NCBI RefSeq assembly: GCF_000145615.1
Contig: NC_014410.1
Coordinates: 1,537,501 to 1,601,500, forward strand
Source: Thermoanaerobacterium thermosaccharolyticum DSM 571
Lineage (GTDB): Bacteria > Bacillota > Thermoanaerobacteria > Thermoanaerobacterales > Thermoanaerobacteraceae
Length of the DNA stretch: 64,000 bases
Direction of reading: 5' to 3'
Position 1 is the stretch's first letter. Each line of letters opens with the position of its first letter. This document shows, piece after piece, positions 10,656-21,171 of the stretch. The notes beneath the pieces are model-generated. The model had not been told where the DNA came from and did no database searches. It saw nothing but the letters and a program-made list of their open reading frames with translations. The position numbers and the translations under genes are program-made.

Positions 10656-11105
10656 TCAAAATGTTTTTTTCGAATCCAAGAGTATAGTTACAGGTCCATC
10701 ATTTATCAAAGATACTTGCATCATTGCACCAAATTTACCTGTTTTAACTGAAAGCCCCATATCTTTTAATTTTTCACACAACTTATTAAATAAATGTAGT
10801 GCATCATTAGGCTTTGCAGCATTCATGTAATTAGGCCTTCTTCCCTTTCTTGCATCACCAAGAAGCGTAAACTGTGACACAAGCAGAATCTCCCCGCTTA
10901 CATCTAATATAGAAAAATTCATCTTGCCACCATTATCATCAAAAATCCGCAAATTTGCAATTTTATCAGCAATATAATTTACATCTTCTATCGTATCATC
11001 TATCGAAACACCCACCAAAACAACAAGTCCTTGTGTTATTTCTCCCACTATTGTATTTTCAACAGTAACCTTTCCATGCAAAACTCTTTGTACAACAGCT
11101 CTCAC
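10656..11105 (-). CDS. dtd: D-aminoacyl-tRNA deacylase
   Basis: Dtd hydrolyses D-aminoacyl-tRNA and also clears glycine mischarged on tRNA-Ala. The family marks are the N-terminal MRAVVQRV, the VSQFTLLGD motif near residue 78 and the cross-subunit GPVT motif near 137. At 149 residues it is full length. The start codon is GTG with GGAGG 7 nt upstream. The rel-dtd order is common in Firmicutes. Confidence 0.95.
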   Translation of the reverse strand: MRAVVQRVLHGKVTVENTIVGEITQGLVVLVGVSIDDTIEDVNYIADKIANLRIFDDNGGKMNFSILDVSGEILLVSQFTLLGDARKGRRPNYMNAAKPNDALHLFNKLCEKLKDMGLSVKTGKFGAMMQVSLINDGPVTILLDSKKTF

Positions 11106-11150
11106 TCTTATTCCTCCAATGACGTAATGTTTTATTCTTAAATATAAATT

Positions 11151-13307
11151 TTACGCACTAATTCTGTACACATCTGTAACACCATCGAGAGCTTTTAACT
11201 TATTCATAATCTTCTCAAGCTGATCTCTTGATGTAATCTCCAAAGTTAAATTTATTATAGCCACATTATCTTTTGTCGTTCTGGCATTAACTGCTCTAAC
11301 TGATATCTTTATGTCAGCAAGAATACTCGTCACGTCAGTTAAAAGTCCATATCTGTCATTTGCCATGATCTGAATATCAGCTTGATATGCAATATTTTTG
11401 CCTTGATCCCATTCAACTTCAACTATCCTATTTTTGTCATACACGTAGTCTTTTATATTAGGGCAATCTTTCCTGTGTATTGATACTCCACGACCTTTTG
11501 TGACATAACCTACTATTTCATCACCTGGAACTGGTGAACAGCATTTTGAAAATCTAACCATGACATTGTCTTCGCCTTTGACGATAACGCCCATACCACC
11601 AATTTTAGGCTTCTTTTTTATCTCAGCAATTGGTGTGTTTTGTTTTTTATCTTCACTTTCTATTTGTTTGAGTTCTTCTTTGATGCGTGGTATTATTTGA
11701 TTTAAAGCGAGTCCGCCAAATCCAATTGCGGCAAATAAATCTTCTTCTGAATGCATGTTAAGCTTTCTTAATACAGATTCCATTATGTCCCCTTTTAATT
11801 GTGATTGCTGTATTCCATGCCTTTTCAGTTCTCTATAAAAGATCTCTTCTCCCCGCTCTATGTTTTCTTCTCGTTTTTCTTTTTTAAACCACTGCCGTAT
11901 CTTATTTTTGGCTTGTGAACTTTTCACTATCTGGAGCCAATCTCTGCTAGGACCTCTATCACTATTAGTAGTCGTCAGAATCTCTACAATATCACCATTT
12001 TTAAGCTCATAATCTATAGGCACTATTTTCCCATTTACTTTAGCACCATTTAGCCTATGACCTATTTCAGTATGGATGCTGTAAGCAAAATCAATTGGGG
12101 TAGAACCCGCCGGAAGGCTGATTACATCACCTTTAGGCGTAAAGACATAAACCTCATCTGTAAATAAATCTATCTTTAATGTCTCCATGAATTCCTTTGC
12201 ATCTTTAAGCTCCCTCTGCCACTCCAACAGTTGACGAAGCCATGAAAGTTTTGCATCAAATTCATCTTCGTAAGATTTACCTTCCTTGTATTTCCAATGA
12301 GCTGCTATGCCATATTCAGCAGTTCTATGCATGTCCCATGTTCGTATCTGTATTTCAAATGGCTCACCTTTAGGACCAATTACTGTTGTATGAAGTGACT
12401 GATACATATTAGGTTTTGGCATAGCAATGTAATCCTTAAATCTACCCGGCATAGGCTTCCACAACGTGTGAACCGCACCAAGCGTGCCATAACAATCTTT
12501 TACGGTATTTACTATTACTCTTACTGCCATTAAATCATAAATTTGCTCAAAAGTCTTATTCTGTTGTTTCATTTTTTTGTATATGCTGTAAAAATGTTTT
12601 GGTCTTCCATCAACTTCAGCTTTTATCCCGATCTCATTTAACTTTTCTTTTAGTTTATCGATAAGTTCCTTTATCGATTCTTCCCTCTCTTTTCTTTTCT
12701 TTGCAACCTTTTCAACAAGACTGTAATAATCATCAGGGTGAAGGTATCTCAATGATAAATCCTCCAACTCCCACTTTATCATTGACATACCTAATCTATG
12801 AGCTATAGGCGCATATATTTCCAATGTTTCTTGTGCTTTTTCCTTTTGTTTCTCTTCACTTAAATATTTAAGCGTACGCATATTATGAAGACGGTCTGCA
12901 AGCTTTATCATTATCACTCTTATATCTTTAGCCATTGCAATAAGCATTTTTCTCATGTTTTCGGCCTGCTGCTCCACTTTTGATTTATATTCAATCATAC
13001 CCAGCTTTGTTACACCATCAACTAAATCTGCTATTTCTTGCCCAAATTCATTTTTTATATCGTCATAAGTAATAGACGTATCCTCTATGACATCATGAAG
13101 AAGCCCACTGGCTATCGTAGAAACATCAAGCTCTAAATTAGTAAGTATCATTGCAACCTCTACTGGATGAACAATATAAGGCTCCCCAGAATTTCTGTAC
13201 TGTCCTTCATGAGCTTTCAGTGCATAGTCATAGGCTTTAAATATTAAGTTAATATCATTTTCAGATTTGTCGTACTCTTTTACTCTGTTAATAACTTTTT
13301 CAATCAT
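11151..13307 (-). CDS. relA: Bifunctional (p)ppGpp synthetase/hydrolase
   Basis: This 718-residue Rel protein has the complete order of the long RSH family: an HD hydrolase domain (HEGQYRNSGEPYIVHP near residue 35, HDVIED near 70), a synthetase domain (about 210-340, with IYKKMKQQNKTFEQIYDL), a TGS domain near 390-450 and a C-terminal ACT domain. The intact HD box suggests it can both make and degrade the alarmone. AAAGGTG is 9-10 nt from the ATG. It lies between apt and dtd, so the stringent response gene is grouped with a purine salvage gene. Confidence 0.96.
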   Translation of the reverse strand: MIEKVINRVKEYDKSENDINLIFKAYDYALKAHEGQYRNSGEPYIVHPVEVAMILTNLELDVSTIASGLLHDVIEDTSITYDDIKNEFGQEIADLVDGVTKLGMIEYKSKVEQQAENMRKMLIAMAKDIRVIMIKLADRLHNMRTLKYLSEEKQKEKAQETLEIYAPIAHRLGMSMIKWELEDLSLRYLHPDDYYSLVEKVAKKRKEREESIKELIDKLKEKLNEIGIKAEVDGRPKHFYSIYKKMKQQNKTFEQIYDLMAVRVIVNTVKDCYGTLGAVHTLWKPMPGRFKDYIAMPKPNMYQSLHTTVIGPKGEPFEIQIRTWDMHRTAEYGIAAHWKYKEGKSYEDEFDAKLSWLRQLLEWQRELKDAKEFMETLKIDLFTDEVYVFTPKGDVISLPAGSTPIDFAYSIHTEIGHRLNGAKVNGKIVPIDYELKNGDIVEILTTTNSDRGPSRDWLQIVKSSQAKNKIRQWFKKEKREENIERGEEIFYRELKRHGIQQSQLKGDIMESVLRKLNMHSEEDLFAAIGFGGLALNQIIPRIKEELKQIESEDKKQNTPIAEIKKKPKIGGMGVIVKGEDNVMVRFSKCCSPVPGDEIVGYVTKGRGVSIHRKDCPNIKDYVYDKNRIVEVEWDQGKNIAYQADIQIMANDRYGLLTDVTSILADIKISVRAVNARTTKDNVAIINLTLEITSRDQLEKIMNKLKALDGVTDVYRISA

Positions 13308-13337
13308 TATATAAGCTCACCTTTAAAAACAGACAAT

Positions 13338-13859
13338 TTAAAATTTTATTAAAGAAATTACATCATAACCTTCAAGCTTTTTACGTCCATTCAAGAATGT
13401 AAGTTCCGTTAAAAACAATATACAATCAACAATACCGCCTAATTCTTCTATTAATTTTGCTGCAGCAAATATTGTGCCACCAGTAGCAAGCAAATCATCA
13501 ACAATTATAACTCTCTGGCCCGTTTCTATAGCATCCTTGTGTATTTCTAATGAATCCATTCCATACTCAAGTTCATATTCATAGTTAATCGTCTCAGCAG
13601 GCAATTTTCCTGGTTTTCTTACAGGTACAAATCCAACCCCAACTTTGTATGCCAAAGGTGCTCCAAATAAAAAACCCCTCGCTTCTGGTCCTGCAATTAA
13701 ATCAACATTTCTGTCTTTTATTGCATCTGCTAACATATCAATTGAGAATAAAAATGCTTCCTTATTCTTTAAAACAGGTGTTATGTCTTTAAATCCAATT
13801 CCTTCTCTTGGAAAATCCGGTATTTCTCTTATAAGAGACTTAACATCTTCTAATGTCAT
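13338..13859 (-). CDS. apt: Adenine phosphoribosyltransferase
   Basis: Apt salvages adenine to AMP using PRPP. RVIIVDDLLATGGT near residue 115 is the PRPP loop, and PDFPREGIGFKDITPVL near 15-30 is the family N-terminus. It is 173 residues, full length. Its ATG overlaps the recJ stop (ATGA) and has AAGGAGG about 7 nt upstream, so it is coupled to recJ. The recJ-apt-rel order is a known Firmicutes arrangement. Confidence 0.97.
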   Translation of the reverse strand: MTLEDVKSLIREIPDFPREGIGFKDITPVLKNKEAFLFSIDMLADAIKDRNVDLIAGPEARGFLFGAPLAYKVGVGFVPVRKPGKLPAETINYEYELEYGMDSLEIHKDAIETGQRVIIVDDLLATGGTIFAAAKLIEELGGIVDCILFLTELTFLNGRKKLEGYDVISLIKF

Positions 13860-16315
13860 GCTGTTTCCTCCTTAATTTTTGTTTTCAATATTCTAAAAGC
13901 AAATCTTAAAAAAATTTTTCTTGATGCATATAATTTTTTTATTATCTCATCATCTTTAATGTCTACTTTTGACTCAATATTATTTCTTCTTAACACAAAA
14001 ATATTATCACTTTCTTCAATTTTAATCAATCCAAAGTTTTTTAGAATTTTTAGACATAGCATTACTTTTACTGAGTTTAATTTAAAATAATCATATACTT
14101 GATCTTTAAATACAATCGTACTTCCACTCTTTTTAATATTAATATAGACCTTTGCAAAATCACTCCTTCTCGGTATAATCTCAAAAATGTCTTTTAAATT
14201 AGCTTTGATGTCTTCCTTTCCATATAAAAGGTGTATCTTACTGTTTTTGTCGTTTGCTAATATATTATAAAACATTTTTGAATCAAATGGTATATCATAA
14301 AAAATTATATTTTTAAATATAGATTGCAAATAGTCAACATCTTTATAATTTGAATTCCATAAAATCATTTTTTCTACATTGACCGCTTTGCTGCTTAATT
14401 TAAAATCACGATAATCATGGACAATAAGATAATTTATGAGTTTATTTAAATGATATCGAGTATTTACTATTACAGCAACACTCTCATTACTTCTAAACAT
14501 TTTTAAAATATAAGATTGTCTATCTTGAATTCCCCTCATATCAATAAAATTTTTATTATCTAGACTTTCTGCGGTAAAATCATTAAAATTCATTATATTA
14601 TTTAGTAAATTTCTAAAAAAAATCGTATTTTTTTCTTTTATCTTAATATCTTTCGCAATTATCTCTACTTTCTTATCACCGTTCCACTCATTGACATTGA
14701 TGTATCCGGCAATATCAATGATATATCCTTCTTTAAATTTATTAGCTTCACTACCCATGTGAAACAGAATAATGTCATAACACATGTCATTTTTTTGGGC
14801 AATTATTCGTAAATGCTTGTTATTTCCAACAGTGTAAGTTTGCTTTACGTGCAAATGGTTTATAATATAAGCTGGCATAGGATTGCTATTGCCAAAAGGT
14901 TCCAACAAACTTAGTTGATTTGCTCCTTCTAAATCTATCGTCTCGTTCTCTATAGAGGTCTCTATTTCAATGGTTGGTATTAAGTCGATGTCATTTAATT
15001 TACTTTCTGCATATTCATTCAGTTTGTCTTTAAAACTTTCGATTTCATCTTTTTTTATAGTTATACCGGCAGCCATTTCATGTCCACCGAATCCAATGAG
15101 GCAATCACCGGCGTACTTTATAGCATCATATATATTAAACCCCTTTATGCTTCTTCCAGACCCCTTTCCTGTATCACCGCAAATACTTATAAGAATTGAC
15201 GGCCTATTGTACTTCTCTGTAATCCTTGATGAAACTATTCCAATAATACCTGGATGCCAATCCTCACTGTACAGTACAATGAATTTTTCTTTATCTAGAT
15301 CTATCTTAGTCTCAACTTGTACAATCGCTTCATCTAGCATCTTTTTTTCGAGTTCTTGCCTCTTTATATTTTCACTGTTTAAATATTCAGCGATTCTATT
15401 TGCTTCAATGTCATCATCAGTTGTCAATAAATTTACGCATGACACTGCGCTTTCAAGTCTCCCTGCAGCATTTAATCTAGGAGCTAAGACAAAACCAACA
15501 TGATATGTATTTATATCTTTATTATTTAGCCCTGATACATTTATTAACGCCTTAAGTCCCTTGTTTTTACTATTTTTCATCATTTTTAAACCTTCTTTTA
15601 CAATTATACGGTTCTCTCCTGTTAGTGGCACGATGTCTGCTACAGTTCCTAAAGCGACAATGTCCAAATAATCCAATGCATCATCTCCTATAAGTGCTAA
15701 ACACAATTTAAAAGCAACACCTACGCCAGATAATTCTCTGTATGGATATGTACAATTTTTAATATGTGGATTAATTACGCAAGTAGCATCTGGCAAGACA
15801 TCTGGAACTTGATGATGATCTGTTACAATAATTTCTATACCCAATTTTTTCGCATGCTCAACTTCTATTACCGAAGTAATACCACAGTCAACGGTAATTA
15901 TAAGACTTGAGCCTAAGTTGTATATTTTTTCTATAGCATTTAAATTTATTCCGTATCCTTCCTGTAATCGATCTGGTATATAAAAATTTACATCAGCACC
16001 TAACTTCTTTAAAGTTTTATATAAAATTGACGTACCAGTTATACCGTCAACATCATAATCCCCATATATAGTGATTTTATTGTTCTTTTCAATATGATAT
16101 TTTATGACCGATGACGCCTTTTCTATGCCGTCTAGTAAAAAAGGACTATGCATCATATTTAGATCCGGGTTTAAATACTCATCCACCTTTTTTAAATCAT
16201 CATATCCTCTATTTACAATAGTCTGCGCTATGTACTCCTTTAATTTATATTTAATTTTTATTTTTTCTACAAGATTCTCGTTTAAAATTTTTTTCGATAC
16301 CCAGTTGTAAGCCAT
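13856..16315 (-). CDS. recJ: Single-stranded-DNA-specific exonuclease RecJ
   Basis: RecJ degrades single-stranded DNA 5' to 3' in recombination and mismatch repair. The DHH-family motifs are visible: YGDYDVDGITGT near residue 84, VTVDCGI near 140, VTDHHQVP near 165, and the DHHA1 GFGGHEMAAG near 405. At 819 residues it is longer than the 570-residue E. coli form. The C-terminal part (about 570-819) is the extra domain found in Firmicutes RecJ; it is lysine- and asparagine-rich and has no motif I recognise. GAGGTGA lies 9 nt before ATG. Confidence 0.93.
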   Translation of the reverse strand: MAYNWVSKKILNENLVEKIKIKYKLKEYIAQTIVNRGYDDLKKVDEYLNPDLNMMHSPFLLDGIEKASSVIKYHIEKNNKITIYGDYDVDGITGTSILYKTLKKLGADVNFYIPDRLQEGYGINLNAIEKIYNLGSSLIITVDCGITSVIEVEHAKKLGIEIIVTDHHQVPDVLPDATCVINPHIKNCTYPYRELSGVGVAFKLCLALIGDDALDYLDIVALGTVADIVPLTGENRIIVKEGLKMMKNSKNKGLKALINVSGLNNKDINTYHVGFVLAPRLNAAGRLESAVSCVNLLTTDDDIEANRIAEYLNSENIKRQELEKKMLDEAIVQVETKIDLDKEKFIVLYSEDWHPGIIGIVSSRITEKYNRPSILISICGDTGKGSGRSIKGFNIYDAIKYAGDCLIGFGGHEMAAGITIKKDEIESFKDKLNEYAESKLNDIDLIPTIEIETSIENETIDLEGANQLSLLEPFGNSNPMPAYIINHLHVKQTYTVGNNKHLRIIAQKNDMCYDIILFHMGSEANKFKEGYIIDIAGYINVNEWNGDKKVEIIAKDIKIKEKNTIFFRNLLNNIMNFNDFTAESLDNKNFIDMRGIQDRQSYILKMFRSNESVAVIVNTRYHLNKLINYLIVHDYRDFKLSSKAVNVEKMILWNSNYKDVDYLQSIFKNIIFYDIPFDSKMFYNILANDKNSKIHLLYGKEDIKANLKDIFEIIPRRSDFAKVYINIKKSGSTIVFKDQVYDYFKLNSVKVMLCLKILKNFGLIKIEESDNIFVLRRNNIESKVDIKDDEIIKKLYASRKIFLRFAFRILKTKIKEETA

Positions 16316-16341
16316 ATGCCTAGGTCACCTCACAAAACACA

Positions 16342-18015
16342 TTATTTACGCTTTTTCTCAACAAAAATTATATTGTAAACAATCATCATACATAAAAAGA
16401 ATGATATTAAATACCCTATCAACCCAACTGCATTGTAGCCATATATCTTATATCCACCATCTGATGACATGATAAGCGATGATCCAATAATAAGTGATGC
16501 TGCTATTATGCTTATTATCATCTTATTTATCATTAAATTAAGATCATATTTCATTTTTTCTGTTTCTTCAATATCCAATTTCACCCTGACGTTGTCTTTC
16601 AATATTTTAGAAATTATGCTATGAAGCTTTGATGGAAGTTTCTTTAAATGAACATATATCTTATGCAAATCTTTTGCATTTTCATTTATTGTTTTTACAA
16701 AATTAAAGTTACTCATATAAATTTTTCTAATAAAATCTCTTGCAATGTCAGAAATACTAAAGTCAGGGTCTAGTTCCTTTCCGACACCTTCTATAGTCGC
16801 TAATGACTTTAACAGCAATGTAAACTCGGCTGGCATCATTAATTTATACTTATAAATGAGGGATGTTATCTTTTTAACCGAATCATTTATATTTATGTTT
16901 TTTAGCGGAGTATTGTAAAAATAACTGATCATACCGCTAAGATCATACTTTAAGTGTCTTATATTAGTCTCATCTCTAATTGCATCCATATCCGTCAAAA
17001 TTGAAATCACTTCATCTGTATCATTATCGACAAAAGCTTTAAAAAGCTCAACTATCATTTGACGGTTTGACCTGTCTATATATCCTACTATACCAAAATC
17101 TATATAGGATAACTTGCCGTCTGATTTGATTAGGATATTTCCCGGATGTGGATCACCATGAAAGAACCCAAATTCAAATATTTGCATCAATATAGACATC
17201 GCACCGTTATAAGCAATCTTCTTTAGATCGAATCCATTTTCAATCAATTTATGCTTATTCTTAACACTAGTTCCATCTATGTATTCCATTGTAAGGACTT
17301 TTTTAGTCGTATACTCCCAATATATCTTCGGTATGTACACATATGTTTCATTAATAAAATTTTCTCTAAATTTGTCAGCATTGTTGCCTTCTAAGGTATA
17401 ATCTAATTCATTTAATAACGATTCGGACAACTCATTTACTATATCCACAAAATCGACCGGCGAATCGGTAAGCCTCTCGTTTAAGATTTTGGCTATAGTC
17501 TTTAAAATGATAATATCACCGTTTATTTTATCATATATACCCGGCCTTTGGACTTTTACCACCACATCATAGCCTTCCTTTGTCCGAGCCCTGTAAACTT
17601 GTCCTATCGATGCTGATGCGATCGGTTTTTCATCAAAGCTTACAAATAAATTTGAAACTTCATCTTTAAGCTCTTCTTCAATTATTTTTTTAATTGTATT
17701 AAATTCAATTGGAGGAACATTGTCTTGAAGTTTTGATAACTCAACAATTATATCATGTGGAAGCAGATCAGGTCTGGTGCTAAGCAGTTGGCCCATCTTT
17801 ACAAACGTAGGACCAAGCTCTTCCAGCGTAACGCGAATTCGCTCTGATAAAGCTACAGGCACATCATTTTTCCTGATATATAAAAATGGTATGCTCTTCT
17901 TTTTGGACAAAACTTCAGAAACAAATCCAAAGCCATTCTTAGTAAGCACCTTTAATATTTCTTTGTATCTTTTTATATATTTTTTACTTGAAAAAATGCT
18001 AAGTAACTTCATCAT
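16342..18015 (-). CDS. ABC1/AarF/UbiB family protein kinase-like protein
   Basis: The 557-residue protein has the ABC1 atypical kinase core: an alanine-rich nucleotide loop (PIASASIGQVYRA near residue 125), VVKVQRPG with the catalytic lysine, FGFFHGDPHPGN near 285 and the metal-binding YIDFGIVG near 310. Two transmembrane segments close the protein (about 495-515 and 525-548), ending in a basic tail. Family members support quinone synthesis in E. coli, but no quinone genes are visible here, so the substrate is open. Start: two adjacent ATG codons after GAGGTG; either may be used. Confidence 0.85.
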   Translation of the reverse strand: MMKLLSIFSSKKYIKRYKEILKVLTKNGFGFVSEVLSKKKSIPFLYIRKNDVPVALSERIRVTLEELGPTFVKMGQLLSTRPDLLPHDIIVELSKLQDNVPPIEFNTIKKIIEEELKDEVSNLFVSFDEKPIASASIGQVYRARTKEGYDVVVKVQRPGIYDKINGDIIILKTIAKILNERLTDSPVDFVDIVNELSESLLNELDYTLEGNNADKFRENFINETYVYIPKIYWEYTTKKVLTMEYIDGTSVKNKHKLIENGFDLKKIAYNGAMSILMQIFEFGFFHGDPHPGNILIKSDGKLSYIDFGIVGYIDRSNRQMIVELFKAFVDNDTDEVISILTDMDAIRDETNIRHLKYDLSGMISYFYNTPLKNININDSVKKITSLIYKYKLMMPAEFTLLLKSLATIEGVGKELDPDFSISDIARDFIRKIYMSNFNFVKTINENAKDLHKIYVHLKKLPSKLHSIISKILKDNVRVKLDIEETEKMKYDLNLMINKMIISIIAASLIIGSSLIMSSDGGYKIYGYNAVGLIGYLISFFLCMMIVYNIIFVEKKRK

Positions 18016-18078
18016 TTACACCTCAATAAAAATATAGCGGCAATATACCTAAAAGTATTATGCCACTAATAATGAGAT

Positions 18079-18390
18079 TTACAGGTTTTGATTATTTATA
18101 TCAGCTTGGTTTAATTTCCTTTCTAGTTCAGCCACTCTTTCAAGCAATAAGTTGTATTCATCTCTAGTCACCAGATTTGCTTCTTTTGCTAACTGTTGAA
18201 AGTTTTCATAAGCTTTGTCTTTAATAGCCTGTTTTTGCTTGTTTACTGAACTTAAAGCATTGTTTATAAAATTATTTTTATCTTCTGCAGTAAGTTCACC
18301 ACGCTTTATAAGTTCCTGAGCTATCTCTTCTAATTTATCTTTCGTCAGAGAAACAGCGCCGAGACCTGCAAGAAACATCTCTTTAAGCAT
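18079..18390 (-). CDS. Phasin-like coiled-coil protein
   Basis: A 103-residue, strongly charged helical protein. It opens with a short hydrophobic stretch (MLKEMFLAGLGAVSL) and continues into heptads ending with a leucine-rich coiled coil (LLLERVAELERKL). This is the pattern of the phasin-like or polyhydroxyalkanoate-regulator family widespread in Firmicutes. It often lies next to ubiB-like genes, as here. I start at ATG 18390 because AGGAGG is 7 nt upstream; the longer frame would begin before that site. A polymer-granule role is not established. Confidence 0.7.
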   Translation of the reverse strand: MLKEMFLAGLGAVSLTKDKLEEIAQELIKRGELTAEDKNNFINNALSSVNKQKQAIKDKAYENFQQLAKEANLVTRDEYNLLLERVAELERKLNQADINNQNL

Positions 18391-18404
18391 GCAATCACCT
18401 CCTA

Positions 18405-19343
18405 TCATGCCTTTTGAGGTTTATTTCCTACCTTGTTTCCTACTCTATTTTTTCCTTCTCTATCTTTAAATATAATCCAAAGCGGACTAGCAATAAATAT
18501 TGATGAATATGCACCGCTAGTAATACCAACTAAAAGAGGCAAAGCAAAACTCTTTATAGACGCTGGCCCAAAGAAATACATAAGTACAAGCATTATCAAA
18601 ACCGTCATTACTGTATTTATTGAACGGGTCATCGTTTCATTTACGCTGACATTCGCTATTTCTTTATAGCTTGATTTTCTCATCAATTTTATATTATCCC
18701 TTATTCTGTCAAAAATTACAATCGTATCATTAATCGAATAACCAAAAACCGTAAGTATTGCAGCAACGAATGGAGTATCAACAACAATTCTAAGCAGCGC
18801 ATAAGCAGAAATCATAATTAAAATATCGTGTATCAAAGCTAAGACAGCCGCAGCACCCATCTCAAAATTAAATCTAAATCCGATATATATAAGCATCAAA
18901 AGAGCAGCAACTGCAGAAGCTAACAATGTACCAAACTGCATTTCTTTTCCGATAGATGCACTGACGTTTTGTGATGATACCAAATCTTTATCAGATAATT
19001 TATACTTTGACTTAAGAGCATTTATAATCGCAGTCCTCGTTTTATCATCAAGGCTAGGCGTCGTAATTGATACATGAGTATTATTGGGACCTATAGCCTT
19101 TACCTGCGATTCTTTAACGCCATTGCTCCTTAATATATTTGTAATTTCATTATTTATAGTAGTAGTCACTGTCCTGTGTATGTTAAATTCAGCAACCATA
19201 CCTCCAGTAAAGTCAAGTCCCCAATTTAATCCCATCGAAAATAAAGCAATAAGCCCTGCAAGGATTATTATACCCGATATGGTGAACCACACTTTCGTCT
19301 TTCCTATGACATCTATGTTCCACTTTATATTATTCCATCTCAT
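18405..19343 (-). CDS. secF: Protein translocase subunit SecF
   Basis: SecF with SecD forms the proton-driven RND-type partner of SecYEG that helps pull proteins outward. It has one N-terminal membrane helix (about 20-40), the periplasmic-type domain with LDFTGGMVAEF, and five C-terminal helices. The family motifs AAAVLALIHDILIM and GYSINDTIVIFDRIRDN are present. The start is ATG 19343, with AAGGAGG 8 nt upstream; a GTG 7 codons earlier precedes the ribosome binding site. It follows secD by 13 nt. Confidence 0.96.
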   Translation of the reverse strand: MRWNNIKWNIDVIGKTKVWFTISGIIILAGLIALFSMGLNWGLDFTGGMVAEFNIHRTVTTTINNEITNILRSNGVKESQVKAIGPNNTHVSITTPSLDDKTRTAIINALKSKYKLSDKDLVSSQNVSASIGKEMQFGTLLASAVAALLMLIYIGFRFNFEMGAAAVLALIHDILIMISAYALLRIVVDTPFVAAILTVFGYSINDTIVIFDRIRDNIKLMRKSSYKEIANVSVNETMTRSINTVMTVLIMLVLMYFFGPASIKSFALPLLVGITSGAYSSIFIASPLWIIFKDREGKNRVGNKVGNKPQKA

Positions 19344-19356
19344 TATATTCGCCTCC

Positions 19357-20595
19357 TTATGCACCGTATACTCTTATGTTTTTCGTAAATTCTGTATCAA
19401 CAACTGATTTTAACAAAAATCTAGAAACAGTAATTGCTGTGAACATACTGGAAATAACACCTATTATAAGTGTTAAAGCAAATCCTTTTACCGTTCCTGC
19501 ACCCATGAAAAACAAGACAAATGCAGCTATTAGCGTTGTAATGTTTGAATCAAATACTGCAACAAATGCTTTTCTAAATCCGGCATCTAAGGAAGCTCTT
19601 ATAGATTTTCCTGCTCTCATCTCTTCTTTCATTCTCTCAAATATGATTATGTTGGCATCAACAGCCATGCCTATTGACAAAAGCATACCAGCTATACCTG
19701 GCAAGTCCAAAGTTACATGCAATAAAGCGTATACTATAAAGTTTATAAGTATGTATATACCTAAAGCAATATCCGCTATTAATCCCGGTAATCTATAGAA
19801 AGCTATCATAAACAGCAAAACTATTACTAGTCCATACAATCCAGCTTCTTCACTAGCCTTTAATGCACTAGGTCCTAGTGTTGCTCCAACAGAACTGTAT
19901 TCAACCTGCTTTAATGTAACTGGAAGTGCACCACCTCTTATTAGATTCGCTAAATTTTTGGCTTCAGTAAAATCTTTCATACCATTAATAACTGCCTCAC
20001 CACCAGTAATTTGTTCCTTTACTACTGGTGCTGATATTGTCTTATTGTCAAGAACTATCGCTATTTGTTGACCTACAAATTTCCCAGTAGCATCAGCAAA
20101 AGCTTTCGCACCCTTGCTGTTTAAATCAAGCGTAACTACTGGCTCCTGTACACCAGTCTGACTCGTTTGATAGACTGCTTTTGAGTCTTTAACATCCGCA
20201 CCTGTTAATATAACCTTGCCATCCGGACCTACAAATTTAAGCTGGGCTGTCTGACCTAAATACGAAATAACTTGGTCTGGATCATTTACACCCGGTATCT
20301 CTATCCTTATCCTATTCGAGCCCTGTTGAACTATAAGCGGCTGTGAAACACCCAGAGAGTCTACTCTATTTCTTATTATAGAGATCGCTCTTGTCATTGC
20401 ATCCTGTGTTACTTTTCCTTCCGCTTGTTCTAACACATAAACGCCGCCCCGCAAATCAAGCCCCAGCCTTATGCTATCTTGAACTGGCTTAATTGAATAA
20501 TTTCCGGCATTAATACCATAAAAAGCAACATAAGCTACTATTACGGCAAGTACGATTACTGATAAAAATTTTGCCAATCCTCTCGATCTCATCAT
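19357..20595 (-). CDS. secD: Protein translocase subunit SecD
   Basis: SecD has an N-terminal helix (about 8-26), the extracytoplasmic domain starting at LGLDLRGGVYV, and a C-terminal block of five helices with GIAGMLLSIGMAVDANIIIFERMKEE and RAGKSIRASLDAGFRKAF. At 412 residues it is the usual Gram-positive size. Two ATG codons are adjacent; AAAGGGG lies 3 nt from the first and 6 nt from the second, so the true start may be 20592. secDF and yajC, which belong to the same machine, are separated here by the SCIFF cluster. Confidence 0.95.
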   Translation of the reverse strand: MMRSRGLAKFLSVIVLAVIVAYVAFYGINAGNYSIKPVQDSIRLGLDLRGGVYVLEQAEGKVTQDAMTRAISIIRNRVDSLGVSQPLIVQQGSNRIRIEIPGVNDPDQVISYLGQTAQLKFVGPDGKVILTGADVKDSKAVYQTSQTGVQEPVVTLDLNSKGAKAFADATGKFVGQQIAIVLDNKTISAPVVKEQITGGEAVINGMKDFTEAKNLANLIRGGALPVTLKQVEYSSVGATLGPSALKASEEAGLYGLVIVLLFMIAFYRLPGLIADIALGIYILINFIVYALLHVTLDLPGIAGMLLSIGMAVDANIIIFERMKEEMRAGKSIRASLDAGFRKAFVAVFDSNITTLIAAFVLFFMGAGTVKGFALTLIIGVISSMFTAITVSRFLLKSVVDTEFTKNIRVYGA

Positions 20596-20649
20596 AATCC
20601 CCTTTCTTTTGTTCGCTATGTTTTATTATATTACTTTTATTGTAAACGG

Positions 20650-21171
20650 TCAATTACTTAATTTTTTAAAATGTGATTTTGCTATCTCTATATAATGACG
20701 ATAGGATAAATCAAGACTTTTTATCTCATCTTCATTTAAATAGCGTACAAATTTTGCAGGATTACCAAATACCATAGAACCTCCTTTTATCACCTTGCCA
20801 CCAGTTACAAGAGCGCCTGCACCAATTATGCAATTGTCTTCAATAACCGCATCGTCCAAAATGATTGCTCCCATACCTATCAATACATTATCGCCAATTT
20901 TTGCTGAATGAATTATCGCATTGTGTCCAATTGTACAATGTTTGCCTATTATGCATGGATGACCTTCTGTAACATGTACTATACAATTATCTTGAATGTT
21001 AGTACCTTCTCCAATCGTTATTTCGTCTATATCACCTCTTATAACAGCTCCATACCATATGTTTACATCCTTATCTATTTTTACTCTACCAATTATAGCT
21101 GCAGAATCTGCTATTAGTGCGCTATTGTCAATTATTGGAAAATATTTTCCAAATCCTTTAATCAACGTCAT
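20650..21171 (-). CDS. Gamma carbonic anhydrase family protein
   Basis: The 173-residue protein is a left-handed beta helix made of hexapeptide repeats (I-x-x-x-x-x, for example NVLIGMGAIILDDAVIEDNCIIGAGALV). Three histidines placed as in gamma carbonic anhydrases are present (HVTEGHP, and GHNAIIH), which should bind the catalytic metal. Whether it hydrates carbon dioxide or acts as an acyl-transferase-like protein is not settled for this branch. Its start overlaps the scfB stop (ATGA), so it is co-translated with the SCIFF maturase, without obvious functional link. Confidence 0.85.
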   Translation of the reverse strand: MTLIKGFGKYFPIIDNSALIADSAAIIGRVKIDKDVNIWYGAVIRGDIDEITIGEGTNIQDNCIVHVTEGHPCIIGKHCTIGHNAIIHSAKIGDNVLIGMGAIILDDAVIEDNCIIGAGALVTGGKVIKGGSMVFGNPAKFVRYLNEDEIKSLDLSYRHYIEIAKSHFKKLSN